From positions 2,797,201 through 2,861,200 of the forward strand of contig OX421494.1 in NCBI GenBank assembly GCA_949126835.1: 64,000 nucleotides of DNA, read 5' to 3'. Source of the DNA: Anisus vortex (Eukaryota > Mollusca > Gastropoda > Planorbidae). The notes beneath the pieces were generated by a model, which was not told where the DNA came from, did not search any database, and saw only the letters and a list, made by a program, of their open reading frames with translations. Position numbers and translations under genes: made by a program. Below, piece by piece: positions 35,250 to 46,900 of the stretch (positions are counted from its first letter, which is position 1; every line of letters begins with the position of its first letter).

Positions 35250-35655
35250 ATCTTATACCACCATCTTATACCAGCATCTTATACCAGCATCTTATACCAG
35301 CATCATATACCAGCATCTTATACCCAGCATCTTATACCAGCATCTTATACCAGCATCATATACCAGCATCTTATACCCAGCATCTTATACCAGCATCTTA
35401 TACCAACATCTTATACCAGCATCTTATACCAACATCTTATACCAGCATCTTATACCAGCATCTTATACCAGCATCTTATGCCAGCATCTTATGCCAGCAT
35501 CTCATACCAGAATCCTTTACCAGCATCTTATACCAGCATCTTATACCAGCATCTTATACCAGCATCTTATACCAGCATCTTATGCCAGCATCTTATGCCA
35601 GCATCTCATACCAGAATCCTTTACCAGCATCTTATACCAGCATCTTATAACATCT
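35250..35655. repeat. 13-bp tandem array, about 30 copies
   Basis: ATACCAGCATCTT units with occasional single-base additions (TATACCCAGC) and an internally repeated variant run. It is followed by only about three 24-bp units (35660-35740), in contrast to unit B. Confidence 0.9.
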
Positions 35656-36709
35656 TTTATATAGATAGCGTGTCTGTAACTTATTAAGATAGAGTGTCTG
35701 TAACATATTAAGATAGAGTGTCTGTAACATATTAAGATAATTCAGACAGAATCTACAGTAATAACAAATCAAACAAGAATTTATGCATGTGTTGTTTTTA
35801 ATTTTTCATAAAACTAATTCTACTTTAAGATAAAAACAGATGTTTGGAGAGTCTCTTTAATAGAAATGATTATGATGCCTGTGAAAACAAAAAACATGAA
35901 AAATATAAGTTCAATAAAAACAGTTTATAATAAAAAGCAAAACTTAAAAAGTCAATCAAGTTTTTTAAATTTCTTTTTGTTTACAATTGGATGAATAACT
36001 ATATTGCAAAGAATTCAGTCTGAAATCACCATGAACCGTAAGAATGATGAGGGCATCCAATATTTGGTGGATGCGATCCGTTGGATGACGCCCAGATAGG
36101 TGGTACACACTTGGACAGAATGAGAAAAAAGGGTTTCGGACCCCAAATGGAGTGGCGACAACAAGTTATTAATATCATTTAATTTTGTATACTAAGTCAA
36201 ATGACATGAAGTTCTTATAAAACCAGACATGAAATTAAAGGCAGATAAGATGGGCTGTAATGTGAGAATACCGATATAGTTTTATACTGTAGGCTCAGGC
36301 TCATCTCTGCATGGTCGGTTTTAAATAATTGCCCATTTAACGATCTTCAAAGAAAAGATTTGTAAAGTATTACTATAGTACTACTCTATACCAGGCGTTA
36401 TATACCTTCGGCACACGCACCAGACTTGGCACGCAGAGTGAATTTGAATGGCTCGAGGAAGACCACAAAAAGACACGTCGAATAATAATATTTTCTACAA
36501 GACAGGAGCAGGATAACTTTTAGACAATTGGCATATCGCGTGGATTGTTATATTATAAATGATTTCAAATTTATCTTGACCTCGCCAAAATTTCTAAAAA
36601 AATTTAAATTATAACTAGATCGACTGTATACAATTTTAGATGAGGCAAATGGGAAATAATTCAATACATACCAATGAAAATTTCAGTGCCGGTATTTTGG
36701 TTCTGATTA

Positions 36710-37216
36710 TCACTCTTGATAACTGTTGCTAGGGACGCCATTATAGGACGGGACGCTGGGTGCGCCACTGTAGGATGCTACGCTCGGGACGCCGTTGTAT
36801 GAAGGTACGACAGTGGTATCATAGTTAGGCGTGGTGTTGGGGTAGGCTTTGTTGTACTGGGCGTCGGAGTAGCCGCCCCTGTGGTAGGTGCGTGGGTAGT
36901 CTTTGTTGTTGTATTTCTGCACATAGCCGCTCCTGTAGTTGGCGCGGTTATTCCCAGCTGCGGCGCAGCCACCGGATCTACCTGCTTGACCACCGTAGGC
37001 ATGTCCTCCATTGCGCGCTCCGCCGTATCCGACTGCGGCGTGTCCTGTGGCATGTCCACCGGAGTGCCCTCCTCCGTGTCCTCCTCCATGACTTCATCCC
37101 AGAACTCGTCCCTGACCTCAGTGACCATCTCCGTGACCACCCTTACCTCCTCCGTCTCCCCAACGACCTTCCGCCTGACCTCCCTTATCCTGAGCGCACA
37201 ACTATCCTCCATCAGT
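36710..37216 (-). pseudogene. Gly/His-Tyr/Asn repeat exon, copy C (broken)
   Basis: The acceptor CATGTTATTAG is retained; from 37216 the phase-0 frame reads TAG at the fifth codon and two more TGA codons before the Gly/His part (HGGGHGGGHSGGHATGHAA). Downstream, QKYNNKDYPRTYHRGGYSDA and a shortened YNGVPS tail ending NSYQE are open. The 3' repeat region lost several units relative to copy D. A 195-codon alternative frame (36778-37365) is open but reads the exon out of frame. No signal exon is visible. Confidence 0.75.
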
Positions 37217-37517
37217 CTAATAACATGAAATAGAAAGGTAACAAACATCACAACATTCAACAGCCTGGTTAAACAATAAATTAGCGTTTGATTTCTAACT
37301 ATAACCACAAAATAAGGCAGATTTCTTTTGTAATACATATTTATGGAACAATTAAATCCTTGCACAGTTTGTAACTGTATAAAGCAAATATACGTTTTAA
37401 AACATCACAGACTTAAAAACTAATTTGGGTTAAACTCCTATGTGAAAGTAACATTTTGATAAAGTAAAGAAATTTAAGTAAATTTCCATCATTTGTTCTG
37501 GTTCTGGATTTATAGCT

Positions 37518-37692
37518 CAGCGGTTAGGCAACCTAGGACATGTGATTTTCAGCGGCACGTTGAAGATTCTAAAAAAATTCCTTGCAAGTCTCTTCTACAA
37601 GAAAAGAGCAGGTGGACTTTAAACTGTTGGCACGCTGAATGAATTAGAAATCTTACTGTGGCACACTAATATCAAAAGGAGGCCAACCCTTG
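37518..37692. mobile_element. hAT-type MITE, unit C copy
   Basis: The same ancestral insertion as 13158 and 26620 (CAGCGGTTAGGCAACC ... GGCCAACCCTTG). Confidence 0.7.
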
Positions 37693-37914
37693 GTACAGCT
37701 GATGGAATGAGCGAGACAGAAATCTACATTATCGACCTAAATAAACAAAGAGACTTTGCTGACAGAACAATGAAAACTCTTTTTTAAAATAGTAACTTTC
37801 CAAAATGTGATTAGGACTAGAGTCGTATTCAATATAGACCACATAGAATATTATATAGATTATATAAACTATGTAGACCATATGTACCATATTACTATAC
37901 AGACCGAATACATA

Positions 37915-38105
37915 TAAGTACTCTTTCTTCCCGAGTGGCATTCGGGCATTGAATGGGCTGCCTGAACAAACCTGGAAAGCCAGTAACTTAACATTATTTA
38001 AAACATTAATAAAAATGCAAGACTAGACTCGGACGGACCACCGATGACAGTAGGACGCAATAATCTTCCTTATAGAAGGAGCCTCTGCAATATATAGGAT
38101 AATAT
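37915..38105 (+). mobile_element. LINE C-terminal fragment, unit C
   Basis: The same fragment as 27005-27195, uninterrupted, with GCATTGAATGGGCTGCCTG and the AATATATAGGATAATATAAG tail. Confidence 0.7.
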
Positions 38106-38584
38106 AAGACTATATATACCTTATGTGTATAGAGAGCCAATAACCCATATTATAGACTATACGCTTGAGATGCTTATTAAAGAGATACTTGTAAAATGGA
38201 AAACAAGCTATTTGCTTTAGATTTAAATGGAGGGATGTTATTGTTGTCAAGAAGTTTAGCAATGTGCGCACTTCCAATGGATGCCATTGCTGCGTAAACA
38301 TGATATAATTTGTATTTTACAAAACAGTGTGCAAATATCTTTAGTTGACAAAATGGCATTGTTAACATAGGCGAAGCCAATGTAGGAAGGGTGCAAGAGG
38401 GGCGTATGTACTCCGAACCGACATTGTCAACCGAAGTTTTTTTGTCTTAAATTGTTTTGAGAAAATAATAATTTTAAAGACAGTTATATAGCTTATTGTA
38501 TTTAAAAAAAAATAAAGTTGAAATTAATAGTTTTATACATTTGAAAAACCGGTCTACTATACTTTTGTTTATAAAGGTTTGAAC

Positions 38585-39616
38585 TAGGGATGTTAAACGA
38601 AAACAGGAATACCGGATCCCGGTTTTGAAACCGAACACCGGTTTTGAAACCGAACACCGGTTTTGATTTTCAAAATTGGTTTTCGGTTATTTGGTAGCAC
38701 ACCCTTTCCTTTTTTGGTTGTTCTGATGGATACATTTTCAATAAATAATGTTGGATTCGCACAAAACAATTCTTGAAATGTCTTGCTAACACTATTTAGT
38801 CTTTGATATTGTGTTTCTTTTTTTTTTCGAAATACCAACTACGGCATGCGATAAAAACAACATTAAACCATAATTTATGTTAAGTTACAGTTACATTTAA
38901 CATGAATCTTTTTACATTTAGGCTCATCTTGGAAAAAAAAACTACTTTCACGATGGCTCGTTGTAAACTACGTTCCCGATCGATAAGCGGGAGCGGTGGC
39001 AGTACCACTGGAATGCGTACGCACATATGTACGAAGCATCCTAAATTAACATCGTCATCCTCATCATATTCTTCTTAATATTATAGTCAACGATAATCGG
39101 AAATTCAATTATCACTATCCTATCGTATCTTAAACATTACAGGCGCTCCTTCTATAAAGAAGATTATTGCGTACTACGCTCATCCGTGGCCCGAGTCTAG
39201 TCTTGCATTTTTATTAATGTTTTAAATGATGTTAAGTTACTGGTTTTCCTGGTTTGTTCAGGCAACCGATTCCATGTCCAAATGCCACTCGGGAAGAAAA
39301 AGTACTTATATATGCATTTGTTCTCTGATAAGGGACAAGGAAAGTGTTTTTCACTATTGAAAGCTATTATCGGTTTTAATCAATTTACCCAGATTTATTT
39401 TAGTTGTAAAGAGTTTTATGGTGAAGTGTACAAAACCATATTGTATTCACACAAATCAACCCCTTGAAGGCCCTGCAAACACTAATTGAGTTTAAACTAT
39501 TTTTCAAATATACTACAAAACTACGCACGTTTCGTTTTTCTGACCTGGGGGGGGGGGGGGGGGGGGGATGGGGAACCGAAATCCGCTTTCGAAAAAAAAC
39601 GGTCTCAACATCCTTA
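38585..39616 (+). mobile_element. hAT-type element with BED remnant, unit C
   Basis: The left end TAGGGATGTTAAAC is flanked by GTTTGAAC and the right end by GTTTAAAC (39617-39624). It has an extra tandem copy of an ACCGGTTTTGAAACCGAACA motif near 38625, the LINE insert (39112-39360) and a poly-G run near 39547. The BED ORF (38953-39078) has lost its second Cys. Confidence 0.8.
39112..39360 (-). mobile_element. LINE 3' fragment inserted in the BED-hAT element, unit C
   Basis: The same insertion point (TATCACTAT ... TTCACTAT) as in unit B at 32928-33170, absent from unit A. It therefore marks shared ancestry of units B and C. Confidence 0.75.
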
Positions 39617-39805
39617 GTTTAAACAAATAAGACAGCACTGGCATAGTGGACGGATAGTCCAAACAATAACGAAACATGTTGAAACATATTCTCATGGAAA
39701 GTCAAAGTTATAAGTTGTAATAATTTCCAGCAGCATAAAATGTGACTATAAAATAGTATTAAAATAAATACATAGTAAGTGTAGATATTTCTAGCAGCAT
39801 AAAAT

Positions 39806-40040
39806 GGCGATCCGAATGGTCCTGGGTTCGAATCCTGGTGCAGGTTAGGTTTTTTTCACAGGACCTTAAGGTGTCCTGGAGTCTACCCAGCTCTGATGTG
39901 CACCTGCCATTAGTTGGTGTAAAGTAATGGCGGCTGGGCATTGTGCTGGCTACACATCACCTAGTATGAGATGGCAACAGAAACTGGTGAACGCTGCTAT
40001 GGTCAGTTTGGTCCGAAAGGTACTTTATTTAAACCTAATA
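39806..40040 (+). mobile_element. tRNA-derived SINE, copy 6 (5' truncated)
   Basis: It starts within the head (GGCGATCCGAATGGTCC), keeps B box GGTTCGAATCC and the full body, and is homologous in position to the SINEs at 21026 and 34704. Confidence 0.75.
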
Positions 40041-40289
40041 ATGGGAATGCTAAAACAAATGTACAAGTCTGTCTTTAAAAGAATTATAATTTCTATAAAA
40101 AATAAAATATAAAAAAAATATTTTTTTAATTTCTGGGTTTTAGAACAAAAGTGAGTTTTCTCGAAGTATATGGTTCACTTTCCTTTCCCTCCATGGCTAT
40201 GTTAAGGATTTTTTCCTCTAAATTAAAGCATGTGCGTTTAGATGCTGAAATTTTTTTGAAAATGGAAATATAAATTAAAGCTTTTTTTA

Positions 40290-41147
40290 GTACCAGCCTC
40301 TTATACCAGCATTTTATAGCAGAATGTTATACCAGCATGTTATACCATAATTTTATACCAGCATGTTATACCAGAATGTTATACCAGCATGTCATACCAG
40401 CTTCTTATACCAGCATCTTATACCTTGTAAAAAGTCTCAAAACCCGGACGAGCAGAAGCTCTAGAGCCGGGACGTAACGCAATAGAAGTGAGTTATCAAA
40501 AACTCTGTCCGGGATCCAGCCACCCCACGGCACGCCGAAGGCGTGGCGTGCCATGTAAAAGGGAAGGATTCCGCAGGCCAGCGACCGTTTGCTGCGGTTC
40601 CCCTAAGGATCATTATCGTGGTGGCTCTTCCGTATATCTGCATTGTCACCCGGTAGCACAAATCCTATACTATAGGCACAGGCATCCAGGCACCGGCCGG
40701 GTCGTGAGACGGGTTGCAGCATCCATTGCTTCCTCCCCACCGAGACCCCGTGGCCTCTCGGCAGTGCAATGGATCTCGGACATGCTGCGGGGGCTGTCCC
40801 CATGCGTTAGCCTGCCGGTGTTTTCAAAGAAAATTACTGGCGGTTTACACACTACGCCGCTTTGAGGCCCATGGGTACAGTAGTGGCATCTTATACCAGA
40901 ATGTTATACCAGCATGTTATACCAGCATGTTATACCAGCATGTTATACCAGAATGTTATACCAGCATGTTATACCAGAATGTTATACCAGCATGTTATAC
41001 CAGAAGGTTATACCAGCATGTTATACCAGCTTCTTATACCAGCATCTTATACCAGAATGTTATACCAGCATGTTATACCAGCATCTTAAACCATCATCTT
41101 ATACCAGCATCTTATACCAGCATCTTATACCAGCATATTATACCATC
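40290..41147. repeat. 13-bp tandem array split by a 461-bp insertion
   Basis: ATACCAGCATGTT/ATCTT units run at 40290-40424 and again at 40886-41147. GCATCTTATACC occurs on both sides of the insert, which could be a target duplication or simply the array unit. Confidence 0.9.
40425..40885. mobile_element. GC-rich insertion in the 13-bp array
   Basis: This 461-bp segment is far more GC-rich than its surroundings (for example GGCACGCCGAAGGCGTGGCG, CATCCAGGCACCGGCCGG). It interrupts a satellite. It could be a non-LTR retrotransposon 5' piece or a gene fragment. An ORF of 125 codons (40488-40865) has no recognised domain. Confidence 0.5.
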
Positions 41148-41154
41148 TTTTGTA

Positions 41155-41575
41155 TAGATACAGTGTCTGTAACATATTAAGATAGAGTGTCTGTAACATA
41201 TTAAGATAGAGTGTCTGTAACATATTAAGATAGAGTGTCTGTAACATATTAAGATAGAGTGTCTGTAACATATTAAGATACAGTGTCTGTAAGATATTTA
41301 GATACAGTGTCTGTAACATATTAAGATAGAGTGTCTGTAACATATTAAGATACAGTGTCTGTAACATATTTAGATACAGTGTCTGTAACATATTAAGATA
41401 CAGTGTCTGTAACATATTTAGATACAGTGTCTGTAACATATTTAGATACAGTGTCTGTAACATATTTAGATACAGTGTCTGTAACATATTTAGATACAGT
41501 GTCTGTAACATATTAAAATAGAGTGTATGTAATATATTAAGGTAGAGTGTCTGTAACATTTTAAGATATCCCAGA
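41155..41575. repeat. 24-bp tandem array, unit D, about 17 copies
   Basis: GATAGAGTGTCTGTAACATATTAA and its GATACAG / ATATTTA variant. It is followed at once by the leader that is broken by the LTR retrotransposon. Confidence 0.95.
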
Positions 41576-41640
41576 CAGAATCTACAGTAATAACAAAATA
41601 AACAAGAATTTATGCATCATTTGTTTTATTTTTTTCTTAA

Positions 41641-42995
41641 TGTAGGTCGGTGATTTTAAGGGTCAGTGATTTTGAATGAGAGAAAGGAGAGGGTTATGAA
41701 TTACTTTGTCCTTCATTAAAATTATCTTTTGTATTTGTTATAACATTAAAACAAAGATGTCTAAATAACTAAACAATATAACTATGCTAAATTATATGTA
41801 TTTAAAAACTAGAATACATTCCCGAACGACTAAAGTATTAATTACATTTCCTAGCTTAAATTTCTAAACCAAATTATCTAACTAAGAAGTCGAGGCGTGG
41901 TTTATCAATTACTTTGTCCCTCATAAAATATTTCATTGTCCAGTGTGTTGTGAATGTATGTAGTTTGTGCGTGAGGCTCTTAACGTTTTGGGAAAGTACA
42001 AATAATTTAGGGCTTACTTAAATACACTCTCGTGTCTTTAATATAAAGATGTTTTAGAGTGACAGTTTGGTGTAAACATTATGTATATAAGTATTGTTTT
42101 ATATTTTTAAAAAGCCCCGAAATGGGTTTAAGTCGCTAGACCATATGGCATTTTTCAGATTTCTTTTTCCAATTATTTTAAATTTGGTTTTTATCCATTT
42201 AGATTAATTAAAGTAATAGGTAGGATTTTCTTGGTAGTTTAATTTAATATAGGGTTGTACATAGGGTAAGTTTGTAGATATTTAGCAATAGGAGATTTAG
42301 AATAATATTTAGCACAGATTGACCGGAAATAAGGCAATGTTAGGGTAGTTAAAAAAGGAATTTCTGGTTAGCGGTCAGGGACGTCCGGTCAATTAGTATA
42401 AATAAGAGGGGAGTAATTAAACATATCCGGTGATGCCTTTGTTGTAAAGTGGCCAGTGGCTATTGTGTGGCGATTTGACAAAGATTGTGGGAATTGTTCG
42501 AACCTATTGTCCTAATCGACCTGTCTATCGTTGGTTTTTTTATAGAGGGTTGTAAACGTTTTGTTATATGGGGTTGTAATTGTTTGATTTCTTTTCATAA
42601 TTGATTTCCCTTAAAGGGATTATTTCTTGTCGAAAATAAACGTATAATTTTAGTGACAAAATAGTGATTTATTTCTTTATTTGTAGTGTTGTTGTTGGTC
42701 TGTTTAGGCTAGTATAGCCTCCCCGTACCCACAGGGATGTCACGGAGATCCACTGCCCTTGTCCTATCCAGTTGAACTCGCCTAAAGCTTTGGCTTTGTT
42801 CCCCTGTCCATTCCCTGACAGAATATACCCCCGTCCATCCTTGATAAAGTCTCCTCTCTCCCCAAGCTAATTTGGTAACTATTGCTGTCCTGTTACCCAC
42901 CACCCTGTAAGCCCTTAGAGCCCCGACTATTACCACCATAACCACTAATACTACCCTTGCCCACTCCCCCCCCCACTCGCCCCCACCCTGTTACA
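41641..42995 (+). repeat. 5' LTR
   Basis: 1,355 bp, TGTAGGTCGG to CCTGTTACA. TATAAATAAG at 42397 is a likely promoter TATA box, putting the transcript start near 42425. AATAAA at 42635 is the likely polyadenylation signal. A minus-strand 78-codon ORF inside is incidental. Confidence 0.95.
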
Positions 42996-42997
42996 AA

Positions 42998-43015
42998 TGG
43001 TGTCAGAAGTAGGAT
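42998..43015 (+). promoter_or_regulatory. Primer-binding site (tRNA-Leu type)
   Basis: TGGTGTCAGAAGTAGGAT starts 2 nt after the LTR. It is complementary, with one mismatch (A for G), to the 3' end of a eukaryotic tRNA-Leu (...ATCCCACTTCTGACA plus CCA). This assignment comes from general knowledge of tRNA-Leu ends. Confidence 0.75.
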
Positions 43016-43120
43016 CCCGTGCTTGAATAGACCAACAATACTTATTTTGTTTACTTAGGAAGGTTAGGATTAGCAGGGTTGGAGGTTAGTTGATAAAAAA
43101 AAAAAAAAAACAACATAGAC

Positions 43121-43978
43121 ATGGCAGGTGCAGAACAACCCACGCAGACGGTGTTTATCATACCACACCGTGAGGTGACCATAAAGCGGTTCTACGGCGG
43201 GGACCATCCAGAGGAAGTTGAGCGTTTTGTTGAGGAGATAAGAGGTGCCTGGAAGGCTAGGCGGGACCTCTCCTTGGAAGATAGATGTGACCTGGTGTGG
43301 ACACATCTGGGAGAAACAGTTAAAGCAGAACTAAGATGCCACCCAACGGAAGTACGGTCAGACCCGGAGGAACTGCTCCGGGTGTTGATGGCAGTGTATG
43401 GAGAGAAGCGGAGCGTCTCCAAGCTGATGGGGCAGTTTCAGATGGTGCATCAGCACACTGCAGAAACGGTGAGGTCGTATTCACATCGCTTGCGGGCCGC
43501 TTTCGATGCTCTACTAGCACGTCAAACGACCCTCTCAGTGGCCCTCACAGATGACGTCATCTTGAGGGACCATTTTGCGGAGCACCTGCTCGACCCCATC
43601 CTACGAAGATACCTGGGGGAAGAGCTCCGCAAGAGCCCAGGGACCTCCTTTCTGGACCTGCGAGATGCGGCCATACGCTGGTCGTCCGACGATGAATGCG
43701 GCGAAGTGCAGATTCGTTCATCCGCTGTGGCTCCCGAGCTGAAACCTCCCACATCTGAACTGGAAAAGGTGGTGCTGACGCTTGCCAAACAGGTGAGCGA
43801 CTTAGCTGCCAAAGTGAAAGACCTGCAGTCGCCACGACCAGACCCAACACCCCAGCCAAGCCAGCCGCGATGGGTCGAACCAGACCACTACGAAAACTTC
43901 CACCAAAGAGGCTGCTACAACTGCGGTAGCCCCAGACACTTTGCTAAATGGTGCCCAAAAAAAGGCAGCCGACTGTAG
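43121..43978 (+). CDS. gag: Gag polyprotein
   Basis: 285 residues forming the retrotransposon's particle-building and nucleic-acid-binding protein. Residues about 15-185 look like a capsid domain (ERFVEEIRGAW, then VLMAVYGEKRSVSKLMGQF and VRSYSHRLRAAFD), of a style also seen in PNMA/Ty3-type Gags. Residues 213-236 are a predicted coiled coil. A single CCHC zinc knuckle uses C265, C268, H273 and C278. The ATG follows an A-rich leader. The stop at 43976 lies just after an A AAA AAA slip site and overlaps pol. Confidence 0.93.
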   Translation: MAGAEQPTQTVFIIPHREVTIKRFYGGDHPEEVERFVEEIRGAWKARRDLSLEDRCDLVWTHLGETVKAELRCHPTEVRSDPEELLRVLMAVYGEKRSVSKLMGQFQMVHQHTAETVRSYSHRLRAAFDALLARQTTLSVALTDDVILRDHFAEHLLDPILRRYLGEELRKSPGTSFLDLRDAAIRWSSDDECGEVQIRSSAVAPELKPPTSELEKVVLTLAKQVSDLAAKVKDLQSPRPDPTPQPSQPRWVEPDHYENFHQRGCYNCGSPRHFAKWCPKKGSRL

Positions 43979-46900
43979 TGGCGAGTCGCACTACGGGTCA
44001 GGGAGTAAATGACTCTGTACTTATAAATAAACTGGTGGGTACCTGCCCAGTAGTCGACATTTGCCTCAATGGACTATGTTGTGAGGCCATCATTGACACC
44101 GGCTCGCAGGTCAGCACAGTGACGGAGAGCCTGTTCGTCAACCGTCTTCGAGGTACACTGTTCCCGGTTGAGCCATCCAGTCTACGCCTGACAGCCGCCA
44201 ATGGTCTATCCATCCCATTCCTGGGTTATTTTATCGCCAAAGTCACAGTACACGGACAGGTTCTCTGCGATAAGGCGTTTCTGGTATTGAAAGACACCCC
44301 TATGCGGACAAGCCAATGCCTATTAGGCATGAACGTTTTAAAAGACATCGGGAGTTTTTCACCCCTATTTCGTCAGCCCAACGACCTGGTCAAAGATGGT
44401 TATGCCCGGACGGTTAAATCTCAAACTGTCATCCCTGCCCGTTCGATCCAGCTCATCAGCGTTACCGGTTGTGACCCTATGCTAAAAAAGGACATATTGG
44501 TGCAGCCCCTCCCCTCCCCATTTCACCCAAACCTTCTCCTTATACCTGCACTGGTGTTTGCTGAGAACGGACGTTTCCAGGTGGGCGTAGCTAACCTGTC
44601 AGATGAGTGCACCATCATCCCGCCTAGGACATGTATAGGGACTACCCACTCAGTGTCATTGTGTCAGCCGGAGGTAAACGTACAACTAAACCAGGTCAGT
44701 GCGGAAATAACAGTTGCGCCTATGAAGAATCAGACGGTTGTGCCAGAGTCGTCCTTTGACACCATGATTCCCGGTGACTTGGGAGAGCAGGAGAGAAGGG
44801 CACTGGTTACATTGCTTAGCCAGTACATGGATTGTTTTGCTTGGACGGACGATGATCTAGGTTTTACCAGCCTTATTAAGCATAAAATCCCTCTGCTGGA
44901 GGATACACCGGTAGCTCAGCCGTATCGACGCCTGCCCCCTGCTGAGTTCCAGGCCGTGAAGCAACACATAGAGAAACTGGTGTCAGAGGGGATCATCCAG
45001 CCAAGCACCAGTCCGTATGCAGCACCAATCGTCCTCGTCAAAAAGAAATCTGGGGAAATGAGACTGTGCTGCGACTACAGGAAGTTAAATAGTATGACCC
45101 GGAAGGACGCTTTCCCACTACCCCGGATAGAGGAATCACTCGACGCACTAGGCGGTTCGAAATTCTTTTCGACCCTGGACCTGGCTAGCGGCTACCACCA
45201 GGTGGCTATGGATGAGGCAGATCAAGACAAAACGGCTTTCATCACGCCATTTGGCTTGTATTCCTGGTCCCGGATGCCTTTTGGATTATGTGGGGCTGTG
45301 CAAACCTTTTCTAGGTTGATGCAGGGCATAATGAATGAATTCATTATGGACATAATGCTTGTCTATCTTGATGATTTACTAGTGTTTTCGCCAGACTTTA
45401 ATTCGCAGTTAGAAAGACTCAGCAGGGTGCTAGATAGGCTGAGGCAAATTGGACTAAAGCTGAACCCAGCTAAATGTGTATTTGGCGCCACTTCTGTCCA
45501 GTATTTGGGTCACATTGTGTCCGCAAATGGCGTCCAGACTGACCCCGAGAAAATCGCAGCTGTCAACGATTGGCCAACACCCAGGTTATTGAATGAACTC
45601 AGGTCTTTTCTCGGCTTAGCTTCATACTACAGGCGCTTTATACCGGGGTTCGCGAAAATAGCTAAGCCCCTACATGAAGTGACAACCCTAGCCAATAGCA
45701 GAGGGAAACGGAAACGCCAGCCCATCAGCGAATTCTGGCTACCGCCCCAAGAAAGCGCTTTCCGCACGTTAAAAGCTGCCCTGACATCATCACCCGTGTT
45801 AGGGTACCCAGACTTTTCTCTGCCATTCATTGTGGAAACAGACGCTAGCTACCACGGGCTCGGAGCGGTGTTGAGCCAAAAACAATCAGAGGGCCTTAGG
45901 GTCATCGCCTATGCCAGTAGGTCGCTGCGCCCTAGCGAAAGAAATATGAAAAATTACAGTGCCACTAAATTAGAACTATTAGCCCTTAAGTGGGCAGTGA
46001 CTGAAAAATTTCGTGGTTACCTCCTGGGTACGAAATTTATTGTGTACACTGACAATAACCCTTTGAGCTACATCCGGACGTCAAAGGTCAGTGCAACTGA
46101 GCAGCGGTGGGTAGCGGACCTAGACGTCTTCAACTTTGAAATTAAGTACAAGTCAGGCAGGCTAAATAACAATGCAGACGCACTCTCCCGAAATCCAGTT
46201 GGAGTGCCTCCGCCCAGAGATAATGAAGAACAATATGTAGGTGTGTATGCCATAGAAACGACAACAAAAGTACCTTCAGACATGTTTGTGAAATCCAAAG
46301 GACATACTAGCCCTCCTATCACTCAGTCCTCTATCAATCCTTTCCCCATGATATCCCAGCAAGAGATGCTCACGGCTCAGCTTCAAGACCCTTCCATTGG
46401 CCCCATAATCAGTAGGATGTCAGCTCCCACACCTAACGCCCCCTTACCCGCTGCCAGCAAATCTCTTTGGCGGCAGAAGAAGAGATTACAATTAAAAGAT
46501 GGTGTACTGTTCCGGTCGGCTACGGAACCTGAAGGTGACCCCGTGGTCCAGGTGGTGTTACCCGAGAAGTATAAGCACAAGGCACTAGAATTAGGACACA
46601 ACTACAATGGCCACCAGGGAGTAGAACGCTGTCTACAGGTGCTTAGAAGGCGTTGTTTTTGGCCGCATATGGAAGAAGACATTAAACACCATTGCTTTAC
46701 ATGTGTTCGATGTCAGCAGGCAAAAGTACCCAACAACAAGGTATATCAGCCCCCGGGTCACTTGTTAGCCACGCTACCCCTAGAGGTGGTCTCTATGGAC
46801 TTCACAACGTTGGAACCCTCCTCGGATGGAAGGGAAAATGTTTTAGTTTTCACTGACGTGTTTACTAAATGGACAATGGCCGTAGCTACCAAAGACCAAA

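Noticed and set aside
35191..41180. YQHLIPASYTSIL repeat ORFs
   Set aside because: A 13-bp unit reads through all three frames every 39 bp, so long ORFs arise without selection.
42709..42945. 78-codon minus-strand ORF in each LTR
   Set aside because: It is identical in both LTRs because the LTRs are identical; it has no domain and is antisense to the element.
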